Source: an uncultured Erysipelotrichaceae bacterium (GTDB taxonomy: Bacteria > Bacillota_I > Bacilli_A > RF39 > UBA660). From it: a DNA stretch of 64,000 nt. The notes beneath the pieces were generated by a model that searched no databases, was not told the origin of the DNA, and worked only from the letters and a program-made list of their open reading frames with translations. Where the stretch lies: assembly GCA_902785135.1 (NCBI GenBank), contig CACZXL010000001.1:66109-130108 (forward strand), in the 5' to 3' direction. Both the position numbers and the translations under genes were made by a program. The stretch's first letter is position 1. Each line of letters starts with the position of its first letter. Shown piece after piece: positions 1 to 10,557 of the stretch.

Positions 1-14
1 GGAGAAATAAGAAT

Positions 15-383
15 ATGGCTAAATTAAATGCAAAAGATTTTATTGCTTCATTAAACGAAATGAGTTTATTAGAAATTAAAGAATTAGTAGACGCTATGAA
101 AGAAGAATATGGAATTGATCCAACTGCTGTTGCTGTTGCTGCTGCTCCAGCTGCAGGTGCTGCTGCTGAAGAAGCTACAGAAGTAACTGTTAACTTAGTT
201 TCAGCTGGTGGTCAAAAAATCCCAGTTATTAAAGCTATCAGAGATATTACTGGTTTAGGATTAAAAGAAGCTAAAGATATTGCTGATAACGGTGGAGCTG
301 TTAAAGAAAAAATTTCTAAAGACGAAGCAAATGATATTAAAGCACAATTAGAAGAATTAGGTGCTACTGTAGAAATCGCTTAA
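15..383 (+). CDS. rplL: 50S ribosomal protein L7/L12
   Basis: The 122-aa protein has the L7/L12 layout: an N-terminal dimerisation region, an Ala/Glu-rich hinge (about residues 37-56), and a C-terminal domain with the conserved GLGLKEAKD segment that recruits translation factors to the ribosome stalk. A GGAG ribosome-binding site lies at the very start of the window, so rplJ is probably just upstream. The next genes are an RsmC-like methyltransferase and rpoB, the usual Bacillota order. A strong terminator follows directly. Confidence 0.98.
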   Translation: MAKLNAKDFIASLNEMSLLEIKELVDAMKEEYGIDPTAVAVAAAPAAGAAAEEATEVTVNLVSAGGQKIPVIKAIRDITGLGLKEAKDIADNGGAVKEKISKDEANDIKAQLEELGATVEIA

Positions 384-384
384 T

Positions 385-414
385 AAAAAAGACTTTATTT
401 AAAGTCTTTTTTTT
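385..414 (+). terminator. intrinsic terminator after rplL
   Basis: A 12-bp perfect stem (385-396 with 401-412, loop ATTT) runs into a T-tract directly after the rplL stop. Confidence 0.9.
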
Positions 415-439
415 GTTATTATATGTTTGTGGTGATTTT

Positions 440-1027
440 ATGAATCAATATTTTGATAATAACGAAAATTTAGAAAGTAATATTGTGGAAAACAAAGTAA
501 AAGTATTAGATACAGATTTTTATATGTATACAGATAATGGAGTATTCAATAAAAAAGGATTAGATTTTGGAACAAGAGTATTACTTGAAAATATAGATAT
601 AGAAAACAAATACTCATTTTTAGATGTAGGATGTGGATGTGGTCCAATAGGTTTTTATATATTATTAAATAAACCAGACTCAGTTGTTGATATGATAGAT
701 GTTAATAATAGAGCAATTAAACTAACTAAGATGGGTCTAAAAAAGAATCATATTTCAGCAGAAGTATTCAATAGTGATGCATATTCTAATGTAGAAGGTA
801 AATATGATTGCATAATAACTAATCCACCAATACATGTTGGTAAGAATAAAGTATATGAAATAATAAGAGGAGCTAAAGATCATTTAAATGCTAATGGTGA
901 ACTTTGGATTGTTATAAGAAAAGATCAAGGTGCTAAATCTTTAATTAATGATAATAGTGATTTATATAACTTTGAAGTAGTTAATAAAGTTAAAGGATTT
1001 TGGATTATAAAAGGTTGTTTAAAATAA
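440..1027 (+). CDS. RsmC-like 16S rRNA (guanine-N2) methyltransferase
   Basis: This is a 195-aa class I SAM-dependent methyltransferase. It has the SAM-binding loop DVGCGCG (residues 62-68) and the catalytic NPPI motif (128-131) typical of N2-guanine rRNA methylases of the RsmC/YbxB type. B. subtilis ybxB sits in the same place between rplL and rpoB, which supports the assignment. I chose the ATG at 440 because it follows GGTGA with good spacing; an upstream in-frame TTG at 413 lies in the rplL terminator. The substrate, 16S G1207, is inferred from family and position. Confidence 0.85.
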   Translation: MNQYFDNNENLESNIVENKVKVLDTDFYMYTDNGVFNKKGLDFGTRVLLENIDIENKYSFLDVGCGCGPIGFYILLNKPDSVVDMIDVNNRAIKLTKMGLKKNHISAEVFNSDAYSNVEGKYDCIITNPPIHVGKNKVYEIIRGAKDHLNANGELWIVIRKDQGAKSLINDNSDLYNFEVVNKVKGFWIIKGCLK

Positions 1028-1084
1028 CAATCTTTTATTATTTGTAAAAAAATAAAAAAAATTTATTAAATTTTAAAAAACTTA

Positions 1085-1154
1085 TTGACGTATCTTTATT
1101 TATTTAGTACAATCTTAAATTGGTACTATGTCCCTTTTTGGGCTTTTGGGACAT
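1085..1154 (+). promoter_or_regulatory. rpoBC promoter and leader hairpin
   Basis: TTGACG (1085-1090), a 17-nt spacer and TACAAT (1108-1113) form a sigma-70-type promoter. The leader holds a GC-rich hairpin (ATGTCCC 1128-1134 with GGGACAT 1148-1154). Its CCC could instead pair with an internal GGG (1140-1142), so two folds are possible. No T-tract follows, so this does not look like a terminator. It may affect RNA stability or start-site access, which is inference. Confidence 0.7.
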
Positions 1155-1187
1155 GTTCTTTGAATATTATTGTTAGGGGTGAATCGA

Positions 1188-4100
1188 GTGGCTTATAAGA
1201 TTAAAAAAGTATGTAAAGACCGTGAAAGAAGAGATTTTTCTAGAATTCATAATTCCTTAGAATTAAAGGATTTATTAGAGATTCAAAAGAAATCTTATCA
1301 ATGGTTTATTGAAGAAGGAATCAAGGAAGTTTTAGATGAAATGTTCCCAGTAGATAACTTTGCTGGTACATTATCATTAGAAATTGATGATTATTCTTTA
1401 GATGAACCAAGATTTACTATTAAAGAATGTAAAGAAAGAAAGACTTCATATGTAGCTCCATTAAAAGTAAATGCAAGACTATTTAATAATGAAACAGGTG
1501 AAGTAAAAGAACAAGAACTATTCTTTGGAGATATGCCTATAATGACTGAAAGTGGTACTTTCGTTATTAATGGTGCTGAAAGAGTTATAGTTTCTCAATT
1601 AGTTCGTTCACCTAGTGTTTATTATGGTGTTGAGATGGATAAGAATGGTAGAAATATCTTCACATCTCAAATTATACCTAATAGAGGTACTTGGTTAGAA
1701 TTCAAATTAAATAGTAAAGATGCTGTTGATGTTAAGATTGATAGAAACAGAAAAGTAACTGTAACTACATTCTTAAGAGCATTTGGATTATCATCAAACG
1801 CTGATATAACTGATTTATATGGTGAAGATGAATATCTATTAAATACTATGGAAAAGGATTCTACATTAAATACTGATGAAGCTTTAATAGAAATCTATGA
1901 AAAGTTAAAACCAGGAGAACCAGCTACATTAGATAGTGCTAAGAACCATTTAATTACTAGATTCTTCGATGCATTTAGATATGATCTATCAAAAGTAGGT
2001 AGATATAAATATAATAAAAAACTAAATGTATTAGATAGATTATTTGGACAAACATTAGCAGAAGATATCAGAGTTGGTAAAGAAGTTAAGTTCAAAAAAG
2101 GAACTGTAATAACAAGAGAAGTATATAATGAATTAAAACCATTATTACAAGAAGGATTAAATGTTGTTGAAGTAAAAATAAATGACGAATTAGATACTTA
2201 TAATAAAGTACAAATCGTTAAAGTTTATGCTCCTAACGATAAAGAAAAAGTTGTAAGAATAATAGGTAATGATCCAACTATAGATGAAAAGAGATTAACT
2301 ATATCTGATATATATGCATCAGTTTCATATTACTTAAACTTATTACAAGGTATAGGACAAGTAGATGAAATTGACCATTTATCAAATAGACGTGTTAAAC
2401 AAGTTGGTGAATTAATTCAAAACCAATTCAGAATTGGTGTTACTAGAATGGAAAGAGTTATTCGTGAAAGAATGACTACTATAGAAGAAGCTGATGCTAC
2501 ACCAAAAGCATTAATTAATATCAGACCTATAACTGCTGTTATTAAAGAATTCTTCGGTAGTTCACAATTATCTCAATTCATGGATCAAATTAACCCAATT
2601 TCAGAATTAACTAACAAGAGAAGATTATCTAGTTTAGGACCAGGTGGATTATCTAGAGAAAGAGCTGCCATGGAAGTTCGTGACGTTAATGAATCACACT
2701 ATGGTAGAATCTGTCCTATCGAATCTCCAGAAGGACCTAACATCGGATTAATTACATCTTTAGCTAACTATGCTAAGGTAAATGAATACGGATTTATAAT
2801 GGCTCCATATAGAAAAGTTATAAATGGTGTTCTTCAAGATGAAATAGAATATTTAACTGCTGATGAAGAATTAGATTATGTTATTTCACAAGCAACAGTT
2901 GGTATGGATGAAAATGGTAAGATTACTGATAAAGAAGTTGCTGCTAGATTTAAAGGTGAAAATATAATTGCTAAAACTGAAGAAGTTAACTATATAGACG
3001 TATCAGCACAACAAATTATATCTGTTACTGCATCTTGTATCCCATTCCTAGATCACGATGATGCTCACCGTGCATTAATGGGTGCAAACATGCAACGTCA
3101 AGCATTACCATTATTAAAAGCAGAAGCTCCATTTGTAGGAACTGGTGTTGAATACATGATTGCAAGAGACTCAGGTGCTACAGTAGTTGCTAAAGCTGAT
3201 GGTGTTGTTGAATATGCTGATGGTAAAAAGATTGTTGTTCAAACTAAAGGTGGAAAAGATGTTTATACATTAATGAACTTTGAAGGATCAAACAACTATA
3301 CTTGTTATCATCAAAGACCAATTGTTAAAGCTGGCGACAAAGTAAAAAGAGATATGATTATTGCTGATGGACCAAGTACAGATAAAGGTGAATTAGCATT
3401 AGGTAAAAACATGACAGTAGCATTCACTACATTTGAAGGATATAACTACGAAGATGCTATTGTATTAAATGAAAAATTAGTTAAAGATGATGCATTCACA
3501 TCAGTATATATCGAAAGTTTCTCTATTCAATGTAGAGATACTAAACTTGGACCAGAAGAAATTACAAGAGATATTCCTAATGTATCTGAAGATGCTGTTA
3601 AGAATCTTGATTCAAACGGTATTATTAGAATAGGTACAGAAGTTAGAGAAAATGATATATTAGTAGGTAAAGTTACTCCAAAAGGAGTTGTTGAACTTAC
3701 TTCAGAAGAAAAATTATTACATGCTATCTTCGGTGAAAAGACTAGAGAAGTTAGAGATACTTCACTAAGAGTTCCACATGGAGTTGATGGTATCGTTCAT
3801 GATATAAAAGTTTATACTAAGAAAGATAATGATGAACTTCCATCAGGAGTTAGTAAAGAAATAAGAGTTTATATAATACAAAAGAGAAAGATACAAGTTG
3901 GAGATAAGATGGCTGGACGTCATGGTAACAAAGGTGTTATTTCATTAGTATTACCAGAACAAGATATGCCATTCTTACCAGATGGTACTCCAGTAGATAT
4001 CTTACTTAACCCACAAGGTGTTCCTTCTCGTATGAACCTAGGACAAGTATTAGAGTTCCACTTAGGTATGGCTGCTAAAAAACTTGGTGTTCATTGTTCT

Positions 4101-4793
4101 ACTCCAGTATTTGATGGAGCAACAATTGAAGATATTCAAGATATGATGAAGGAAGCTAAAATGGATCCAGATGGTAAAACTGTTCTATATGATGGACGTA
4201 CTGGTGAACCATTTGATTCAAGAGTAGCAGTTGGTGTTATGTACATGATTAAACTTGACCACATGGTTGATGATAAATTACATGCTAGATCAACTGGACC
4301 ATACTCATTAGTTACTCAACAACCTCTTGGAGGTAAAGCACAATTTGGTGGACAAAGATTTGGTGAGATGGAAGTTTGGGCATTATATGCATATGGTGCT
4401 GCAAATATCTTACAAGAAATCTTAACTGTTAAATCAGATGATGTTGTTGGAAGAGTAAAAGTATATGAAGATATAGTTAAAGGTAATAGAATACATCAAG
4501 CTGGTATTCCAGAAAGTTTCCGTGTATTAATTAAAGAATTCCAAGCATTAGGCTTAGATGTTGCAATGGTTGATGAAACTGGAAAGAATATAGGAATTAC
4601 TGAACTTGAAGCTGAAGAAAATAAAGAAAATAATTCAATGAGTTTTGACGATATTGAATTTGGACCAAAGAAAAATGATAAAATTGATGTTTCAGAAGTG
4701 ACTGAAGAAGAAACAGAAGAAGTTTCTGATGAACCAGTAGAAGTAGAAACTGAAAAAATAGAAATAGACGAAGAAGGGGAAGGTGAAGAATAA
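1188..4793 (+). CDS. rpoB: DNA-directed RNA polymerase subunit beta
   Basis: A full-length beta subunit of 1201 aa, with colinear domains from the N-terminal lobe through the rifampicin pocket to the conserved beta C-terminal block. A GTG at 1188 follows an AGGGGTG ribosome-binding site; an in-frame TTG at 1170 has none. The rifampicin region reads [19 protein letters not shown]. Asn476 stands where E. coli has His526, while the Asp516, Ser522, Ser531 and Leu533 equivalents are kept. Asn at 526 explains natural rifampicin resistance in Spiroplasma. The last roughly 60 residues are very acidic. The stop overlaps the rpoC start (TAATG). Confidence 0.98.
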   Translation: MAYKIKKVCKDRERRDFSRIHNSLELKDLLEIQKKSYQWFIEEGIKEVLDEMFPVDNFAGTLSLEIDDYSLDEPRFTIKECKERKTSYVAPLKVNARLFNNETGEVKEQELFFGDMPIMTESGTFVINGAERVIVSQLVRSPSVYYGVEMDKNGRNIFTSQIIPNRGTWLEFKLNSKDAVDVKIDRNRKVTVTTFLRAFGLSSNADITDLYGEDEYLLNTMEKDSTLNTDEALIEIYEKLKPGEPATLDSAKNHLITRFFDAFRYDLSKVGRYKYNKKLNVLDRLFGQTLAEDIRVGKEVKFKKGTVITREVYNELKPLLQEGLNVVEVKINDELDTYNKVQIVKVYAPNDKEKVVRIIGNDPTIDEKRLTISDIYASVSYYLNLLQGIGQVDEIDHLSNRRVKQVGELIQNQFRIGVTRMERVIRERMTTIEEADATPKALINIRPITAVIKEFFGSSQLSQFMDQINPISELTNKRRLSSLGPGGLSRERAAMEVRDVNESHYGRICPIESPEGPNIGLITSLANYAKVNEYGFIMAPYRKVINGVLQDEIEYLTADEELDYVISQATVGMDENGKITDKEVAARFKGENIIAKTEEVNYIDVSAQQIISVTASCIPFLDHDDAHRALMGANMQRQALPLLKAEAPFVGTGVEYMIARDSGATVVAKADGVVEYADGKKIVVQTKGGKDVYTLMNFEGSNNYTCYHQRPIVKAGDKVKRDMIIADGPSTDKGELALGKNMTVAFTTFEGYNYEDAIVLNEKLVKDDAFTSVYIESFSIQCRDTKLGPEEITRDIPNVSEDAVKNLDSNGIIRIGTEVRENDILVGKVTPKGVVELTSEEKLLHAIFGEKTREVRDTSLRVPHGVDGIVHDIKVYTKKDNDELPSGVSKEIRVYIIQKRKIQVGDKMAGRHGNKGVISLVLPEQDMPFLPDGTPVDILLNPQGVPSRMNLGQVLEFHLGMAAKKLGVHCSTPVFDGATIEDIQDMMKEAKMDPDGKTVLYDGRTGEPFDSRVAVGVMYMIKLDHMVDDKLHARSTGPYSLVTQQPLGGKAQFGGQRFGEMEVWALYAYGAANILQEILTVKSDDVVGRVKVYEDIVKGNRIHQAGIPESFRVLIKEFQALGLDVAMVDETGKNIGITELEAEENKENNSMSFDDIEFGPKKNDKIDVSEVTEEETEEVSDEPVEVETEKIEIDEEGEGEE

Positions 4794-7700
4794 TGGATGC
4801 AAATAGATTTGAAGGAATAAGAATTTCCATTGCTTCTCCTGAGAAGATTCGTGAATGGTCTTATGGTGAAGTATTAAAACCAGAAACAATTAACTATAGA
4901 ACATTAAAACCAGAAAGAGATGGATTATTCTGTGAAAAGATTTTTGGTCCATCTAAAGACTATGAATGTTCTTGTGGAAAGTATAAAAGATTAAGATATA
5001 AAGATATTATATGTGATAGATGTGGTGTTGAAGTAACTTCTGCTAAAGTTAGAAGAGAAAGAATGGGTCACATTGAACTTGCAACACCTGTTTCTCATAT
5101 ATGGTTCTTTAAAGGTGTACCTTCTAGAATGGGATTAGTTCTAGATATGTCACCAAGAGACTTAGAAGAAGTATTATACTTCGTAAGTTATGTTGTTATA
5201 AATCCAGGTAATGCACCACTTGAAAAGAAGCAAACTTTATCTGATAAAGAATATAGAGTTTACTATGAAAAATATGGTGATGGATTTGAAGTTGGTATGG
5301 GTGCTGAAGCTATTAAAAAATTATTAATGGAAGTTAATATTGAAGAAGAAATAGCTAAGATTCAAAAAGAATTAGATGGTGCTCAAGAACAAAAGAGAGT
5401 TAGATTATTAAAGAGACTTGAAATATTAGATGCATTTAAAGAATCAGGAAATAGACCTGAATGGATGATTATGGATGTTATTCCAGTTATTCCACCAGAA
5501 TTAAGACCTATGATTCAATTAGATGGTGGTAGATTTGCTACATCTGATTTAAATGATTTATATAGAAGAGTTATCAACAGAAATAATCGTTTAAAGAAAT
5601 TATTAGAGCTTGGAGCTCCTTCAATCATTGTTCAAAATGAAAAGAGAATGCTTCAAGAAGCAGTTGATGCCTTATTTGATAATGGTAGAAGAGGTAGAAA
5701 CGTAACAGGACCTAGTAACAGAGCCTTAAAATCATTAAGTTCTATGCTTAAAGGTAAACAAGGTAGATTTAGACAAAACTTATTAGGTAAACGTGTTGAC
5801 TATTCAGGACGTTCAGTTATTGTTGTTGGACCAAATCTTAAAATGTATCAATGCGGTATTCCAAAAGAAATGGCTCTTGAATTATTTAAACCACATGTTA
5901 TTAGAGGTTTAATTGAAAGAGAAATAGTTCATAATATTAAAGCTGCTAAAAGAATGATTGAAAATCAAGATGATAGAGTATGGGACGTAGTTGAAGATGT
6001 TATTAAAGGACATCCAGTATTATTAAACCGTGCTCCTACATTACATAGATTAGGTATTCAAGCATTTGAACCTAAATTAATTGATGGTAAAGCTATTAGA
6101 TTACATCCATTAGTATGTCCTGCGTTTAACGCTGACTTCGATGGTGACCAAATGGCTGTTCACGTACCATTAAGTTTAGAAGCACAAGCAGAAGCTAAGA
6201 TATTAATGTTAGGATCAGGAAATATCTTAAAACCTTCTTCAGGTGAACCAGTTGTTACTCCATCACAAGATATGGTTTTAGGTAACTATTATCTAACTAT
6301 GGAAAAAACTTCTGATAATGAAGGAAGAGTATTTAGAAATCCTAATGAAGCTTTAATGGCATATGAAAGAGGAGAGTTAGACTTACATACAAGAATAGCT
6401 ATTCCTGTTAAAGCATTTCATCATAAAGTATTCTTAGCAGAACAACAAGATAAATATTTAGTAACTACAGTTGGTAAGATTAAATTTAATGAAATCTTCC
6501 CAGATGCTTATCAATATATTAATGAAGGAAGTAAAGAAAACCTAGAAGTTGGTACTCCAGACAAGTATTTCATACCTATGGGTGAAAATATTCCTGAATA
6601 TATTCATAATTTAGCATTAGCTAATCCAATTAATAAAAAGAATATTCAAGCATTAATTGGTCAAGTATTCAAGAGATATAAAACTACTGAAACTTCAGTA
6701 ATGCTAGATAAGTTAAAAGATTTAGGATTTAAATATTCAACTAAATCTGGTATTACAATGTCAGTTTTCGATGTTATGACTACTGATAAGAAAGACGCTA
6801 TCATTGAAGATGGTAAGAAGAAAGTAGAAGCAGTTACTAAACAATATAAAAGAGGTCTTATTACAGACGATGAAAGATATGAAAAAGTTGTTGAAATTTG
6901 GAATAATGCTACAGACGCAGTTCAACAAGAACTAGCTGTTATAGCTAAAGAAAATAAAGACAACCCAGTATTCGTAATGATGGACTCAGGTGCCAGAGGT
7001 TCTATGGGACAATTTGGACAAATGGCTGGTATGCGTGGACTTATTGCTAAGCCTAATGGTAAAGCCGTTGAAATTCCTATCACATCTAACTTTAAAGAAG
7101 GAATGAGTGTGTCTGAATACTTCTTATCTGCACATGGTAACAGAAAAGGTATCGTTGATACTGCCTTAAAGACTGCAAACTCTGGTTACTTAACAAGAAG
7201 ATTAGTTGATGTTGTTCAAGATGTTGTTGTTAAAGAAGAAGATTGTGGTACTATTCAAGGTGTTGTAGTTAGACCATTTATAAATGATAAAGACGGAAGT
7301 GTTATCGAAAGTTTAAGAAACAGAATAGTTGGAAGATTCACTAACAAGAAAGTTATTGATCCAAAAACTAAAGATGTTATTATTGAAAAAAATGAATATA
7401 TTACTGAAAATATTGCAGACAAGATTATAGCTGCAGGTATTGAAGAAGTAGAAATAAGAACAACACTTACTTGTAAAACTCATGACGGTGTTTGTAAGAG
7501 ATGTTATGGTAGAAACTTAGCTACTAACAATATCGTTGAAATAGGTGAAGCTGTTGGTATCATGGCTGCTCAATCAATTGGTGAACCAGGTACTCAGTTA
7601 ACAATGAGAACATTCCACTCTGGTGGTGTTGCATCAGAAGAAGATATAACTCAAGGTCTTCCAAGAGTTGAAGAAGTGTTTGAAGCTAGAACTCCAAAGA

Positions 7701-8419
7701 TTAAAGCAACAGTTGCTGAAGTTGGTGGAGAAATTACAAATATTGAAAATCAAAGTGGTAAATTTAAGATTACTATTAAAAATGATAAAGAAACTCATGA
7801 ACAAACTACTAATTATGGTGTTAAGATCAGAGTTCAAGTTGGAGATAAAGTTAAACCAGGTGATATGTTAAATGATGGTTCAATTGCACCAAAAGAATTA
7901 CTTGCTGTAACTGATCCAATTACTGTTCAAAACTATGTAATTCAAGAAGTTCAAAAAGTTTATGCATCTCAAGGTGTTGATATCTCAGATAAGCACATTG
8001 AAATGATTGCTAGAAAAATGATTAATAGAATTAGAATAGTTGATAAAGGTGATACTGACATGCTTGTTGGTAAAGTAGTATCATTACATGAATTTAGAGA
8101 AGGAAATAACAAAGTATTACTTGAAGGTAAGAAACCAGCTACTGGTAGACCAATACTTCTTGGTATTACTAAAGCCTCTCTTGAAACTGATTCATTCTTA
8201 TCAGCTGCATCATTCCAAGAAACTACTAGAGTATTAACAGATGCTGCAATTAAGGGTAAATTAGACGAATTAAAAGGTCTAAAAGAAAATGTAGTATTAG
8301 GTAAATTAATACCTGCTGGTACAGGTTTAAAAGCATATTCAAAAATAGAATATGAAATGGAAAAAGAATACTACGATGAAGAACCACTTGACGTTTTAGA
8401 AGAAGAATTAGCTGAATAA
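4793..8419 (+). CDS. rpoC: DNA-directed RNA polymerase subunit beta prime
   Basis: The 1208-aa beta-prime subunit has the N-terminal zinc site (CSCG...CDRCG), the catalytic metal-binding NADFDGD motif (446-452), the bridge-helix and trigger-loop regions, and a second zinc cluster ([11 protein letters not shown]). It starts at the ATG that overlaps the rpoB stop by one base, so the two are translationally coupled. Length is close to B. subtilis RpoC, with no large insertion. The stop codon lies within the terminator stem that ends the operon. Confidence 0.98.
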   Translation: MDANRFEGIRISIASPEKIREWSYGEVLKPETINYRTLKPERDGLFCEKIFGPSKDYECSCGKYKRLRYKDIICDRCGVEVTSAKVRRERMGHIELATPVSHIWFFKGVPSRMGLVLDMSPRDLEEVLYFVSYVVINPGNAPLEKKQTLSDKEYRVYYEKYGDGFEVGMGAEAIKKLLMEVNIEEEIAKIQKELDGAQEQKRVRLLKRLEILDAFKESGNRPEWMIMDVIPVIPPELRPMIQLDGGRFATSDLNDLYRRVINRNNRLKKLLELGAPSIIVQNEKRMLQEAVDALFDNGRRGRNVTGPSNRALKSLSSMLKGKQGRFRQNLLGKRVDYSGRSVIVVGPNLKMYQCGIPKEMALELFKPHVIRGLIEREIVHNIKAAKRMIENQDDRVWDVVEDVIKGHPVLLNRAPTLHRLGIQAFEPKLIDGKAIRLHPLVCPAFNADFDGDQMAVHVPLSLEAQAEAKILMLGSGNILKPSSGEPVVTPSQDMVLGNYYLTMEKTSDNEGRVFRNPNEALMAYERGELDLHTRIAIPVKAFHHKVFLAEQQDKYLVTTVGKIKFNEIFPDAYQYINEGSKENLEVGTPDKYFIPMGENIPEYIHNLALANPINKKNIQALIGQVFKRYKTTETSVMLDKLKDLGFKYSTKSGITMSVFDVMTTDKKDAIIEDGKKKVEAVTKQYKRGLITDDERYEKVVEIWNNATDAVQQELAVIAKENKDNPVFVMMDSGARGSMGQFGQMAGMRGLIAKPNGKAVEIPITSNFKEGMSVSEYFLSAHGNRKGIVDTALKTANSGYLTRRLVDVVQDVVVKEEDCGTIQGVVVRPFINDKDGSVIESLRNRIVGRFTNKKVIDPKTKDVIIEKNEYITENIADKIIAAGIEEVEIRTTLTCKTHDGVCKRCYGRNLATNNIVEIGEAVGIMAAQSIGEPGTQLTMRTFHSGGVASEEDITQGLPRVEEVFEARTPKIKATVAEVGGEITNIENQSGKFKITIKNDKETHEQTTNYGVKIRVQVGDKVKPGDMLNDGSIAPKELLAVTDPITVQNYVIQEVQKVYASQGVDISDKHIEMIARKMINRIRIVDKGDTDMLVGKVVSLHEFREGNNKVLLEGKKPATGRPILLGITKASLETDSFLSAASFQETTRVLTDAAIKGKLDELKGLKENVVLGKLIPAGTGLKAYSKIEYEMEKEYYDEEPLDVLEEELAE

Positions 8420-8434
8420 TTCTTCTTTTTTTTA
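8401..8434 (+). terminator. rpoC terminator overlapping the coding end
   Basis: A 10-bp perfect stem (AGAAGAATTA 8401-8410 with TAATTCTTCT 8417-8426) and a T-tract. The last RpoC codons and the stop are part of the stem. Confidence 0.88.
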
Positions 8435-8468
8435 TTTTCATGTTATAATTGTTTCAAGGAGTGATAGT

Positions 8469-8819
8469 ATGAAGTGTACTAATTGTGATTTTGATTTAAA
8501 ACAAGACGCTATTTATTGTCCAAATTGTGGATTTAAAGTTGAAAAAGCAAAAAAGACTACTAAAAAAACAGAAAAAGTAGAGGAAAAAAATGAAGTAGTA
8601 GTTGTTAATGAACAAACTGATACAACTGGATCAAGTGTAGGTTGGGGATTTTTAGGATTCTTTCAACCAATTGCGGGATTAGTTTTATTTCTAGCTATGA
8701 AAGATAAACCACATATTGCTAAAGGTGCTGGAATAGGTGCATTAATTAGAGTTATAGTTACAGCAGTTTTATGGTTATTTTTGATTTGGGTTTCATTTTA
8801 TTCAGTTGCATTATATTAA
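8469..8819 (+). CDS. zinc-ribbon membrane protein, tandem paralogue 1
   Basis: This 116-aa protein has an N-terminal zinc ribbon (CTNC...CPNC, residues 3-20), a charged Lys/Glu linker, and a hydrophobic C-terminal half with two predicted membrane segments around a conserved FLGFFQPIAGLVLF stretch. It pairs with the following gene, which has the same plan. Its own extended -10 promoter (TG at 8441, TATAAT 8444-8449) sits right after the rpoC terminator. The function is unknown; the family is usually annotated as zinc-ribbon domain-containing protein. Confidence 0.75.
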   Translation: MKCTNCDFDLKQDAIYCPNCGFKVEKAKKTTKKTEKVEEKNEVVVVNEQTDTTGSSVGWGFLGFFQPIAGLVLFLAMKDKPHIAKGAGIGALIRVIVTAVLWLFLIWVSFYSVALY

Positions 8820-8828
8820 GGTGATTTT

Positions 8829-9167
8829 ATGAGATGTAATTATTGTGATTATAAAGTGAATGAAGATACTATAATTTGTCCAAATTGTGGAGAAGATGTT
8901 CATACTACTAAAAAGAACGTTATTAAAGAGAATAAGTTAAAAGAAGAAAAGGAAAACCCAAAAATTCATATAGATGGAGATTATTCTGTTTTATTTGGTT
9001 TACTAGGTTTCTTTATTCCTCTAGCAGGGTTAGTATTATTTTTAGTTTGGATTAATACTAAACCAAAAGATGCTAAAGCCGCTGGACTTGGAGCATTAAT
9101 AAGAGTAATCTTATATGTAGTATTAGCAATCGCTTTTGTATTTTTACAAGCTATAGTAAATGGATAA
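8829..9167 (+). CDS. zinc-ribbon membrane protein, tandem paralogue 2
   Basis: This 112-aa paralogue of the preceding gene shares the Cys4 ribbon (CNYC...CPNC), the charged linker, and a C-terminal hydrophobic region (GLLGFFIPLAGLVLFL, then a KDAKAAGLGALIRVIL segment closely matching its neighbour). It starts 9 nt after the previous stop behind AAGGTGA, so the two are co-transcribed and look like a local duplication. The product is probably anchored in the membrane with the zinc ribbon in the cytoplasm. No function can be assigned. Confidence 0.75.
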   Translation: MRCNYCDYKVNEDTIICPNCGEDVHTTKKNVIKENKLKEEKENPKIHIDGDYSVLFGLLGFFIPLAGLVLFLVWINTKPKDAKAAGLGALIRVILYVVLAIAFVFLQAIVNG

Positions 9168-9173
9168 TAAAAA

Positions 9174-9199
9174 AGTCGTATTTATATACGATTTTTTTT
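9174..9199 (+). terminator. terminator after the zinc-ribbon pair
   Basis: Stem TCGTAT (9176-9181) with ATACGA (9186-9191), flanked by A- and T-tracts. An extended -10 promoter for tilS (TG 9201-9202, TATAAT 9204-9209) begins 2 nt beyond it. Confidence 0.8.
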
Positions 9200-9225
9200 G
9201 TGTTATAATACACGTAGGTGATTTT

Positions 9226-10557
9226 ATGAACAAATCTATAGATTTTATTAAGAATAATATTGATGATGGAAGTACTGTTGTAGTAGCGGTTTCTTCAGGT
9301 CCAGATTCTATGACATTATTATCATTATTATTAGAATTAAGAAAAGAAAAAAAACTAAGAATAGTAGTTGCGCATATTAATCATAATTTAAGAGATGAAA
9401 GTGAAGAAGAATTTGATTTCACTAAAAAATATGCATTAGATCATGATTGTGACTTTGAATGGATTAAATTTGATGAATATGAAACTAATTCTATTGAAAA
9501 TGAAGCAAGAGAAAGAAGATATAAATTCTTTGAAGAAGTACTAAATAAATATAATTCTAAATATCTTTTAACTGCGCATCATGGAGATGATTTGATAGAA
9601 ACTATATTAATGAGATTAACTAGAGGTTCTTCATTAACTGGTTATTCTGGTTTTAAAAAGATAAGTAAAAGAAATGGATATTTTATTTTAAGACCACTAA
9701 TATTTTATACAAAAGAAGATATATTAAAATATTTAGAAAATAATAATATTCCATATAGAATAGATAAAACTAATTTTAGTAAAAAGTATACTAGAAATAG
9801 ATATAGATTAGATATATTACCTTTATTAAAGAAAGAAGATATAGATGTTCATAAAAAATATTTAAAATTTAGTGAAGAATTAGAGGAAATTAATTCATTT
9901 GTGGATAATTATATTAATGGGAGATATGAAAATATTGTAAGCAATAATATGATTAATCTTTCTTTATTAAAAAAAGAAGATAATTACATAATTAAACAAA
10001 TTTTGTATAAGTATTTATTTAATATATATAAAGACAATATTAAATTAATTGAGTCTAAACATGTTGATATAATTATTAATTCTATTTTTGATGAAAAATC
10101 TAATTTAGAAATATCTTTACCAAATGAAATAGTAATGCAAAAGAGTTATGATATGTTAATGGTAAAAAATGAAGTATTTATGGATAATTACAAAATAGAA
10201 TTAAAAAGAGAAACAATATTCCCATTCGGTAAAATTGTCGCATTAGATAATACTGATTTAACTGATAATTATGTATGCCATTTAGATAGTACAACAATTA
10301 AATTTCCTCTTTATGTAAGAAATAAAAGAGATGGAGATTATATTGAGGTATTAAATCTTAAAGGTAAAAAGAAAATTAAAGATATTTTTATTGATGAAAA
10401 AATAAATAAAGATATAAGAAATAGTTATCCAGTAGTAGTTGATAGTGATGACAATATTCTATGGATTCCTGGTATAAAAAAATCTAAATATGATGGTTTA
10501 AAAGCAGGAAAATATGATATAATATTATGGTATAACAAGGAGGAAAATGATGAGTAA
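9226..10557 (+). CDS. tilS: tRNA(Ile)-lysidine synthetase
   Basis: TilS uses ATP and lysine to convert C34 of the AUA-decoding tRNA-Ile to lysidine. The 443-aa protein has the N-type ATP pyrophosphatase loop as SSGPDS (23-28; usually SGGxDS), the HINHNLR motif, and TilS C-terminal domains. I start it at the ATG at 9226, which follows AGGTGA; the earlier in-frame ATG at 9160 lies inside the upstream gene and before the promoter. It overlaps ftsH by 8 nt. The B. subtilis tilS-hprT-ftsH order is kept here without hprT. Confidence 0.93.
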   Translation: MNKSIDFIKNNIDDGSTVVVAVSSGPDSMTLLSLLLELRKEKKLRIVVAHINHNLRDESEEEFDFTKKYALDHDCDFEWIKFDEYETNSIENEARERRYKFFEEVLNKYNSKYLLTAHHGDDLIETILMRLTRGSSLTGYSGFKKISKRNGYFILRPLIFYTKEDILKYLENNNIPYRIDKTNFSKKYTRNRYRLDILPLLKKEDIDVHKKYLKFSEELEEINSFVDNYINGRYENIVSNNMINLSLLKKEDNYIIKQILYKYLFNIYKDNIKLIESKHVDIIINSIFDEKSNLEISLPNEIVMQKSYDMLMVKNEVFMDNYKIELKRETIFPFGKIVALDNTDLTDNYVCHLDSTTIKFPLYVRNKRDGDYIEVLNLKGKKKIKDIFIDEKINKDIRNSYPVVVDSDDNILWIPGIKKSKYDGLKAGKYDIILWYNKEENDE

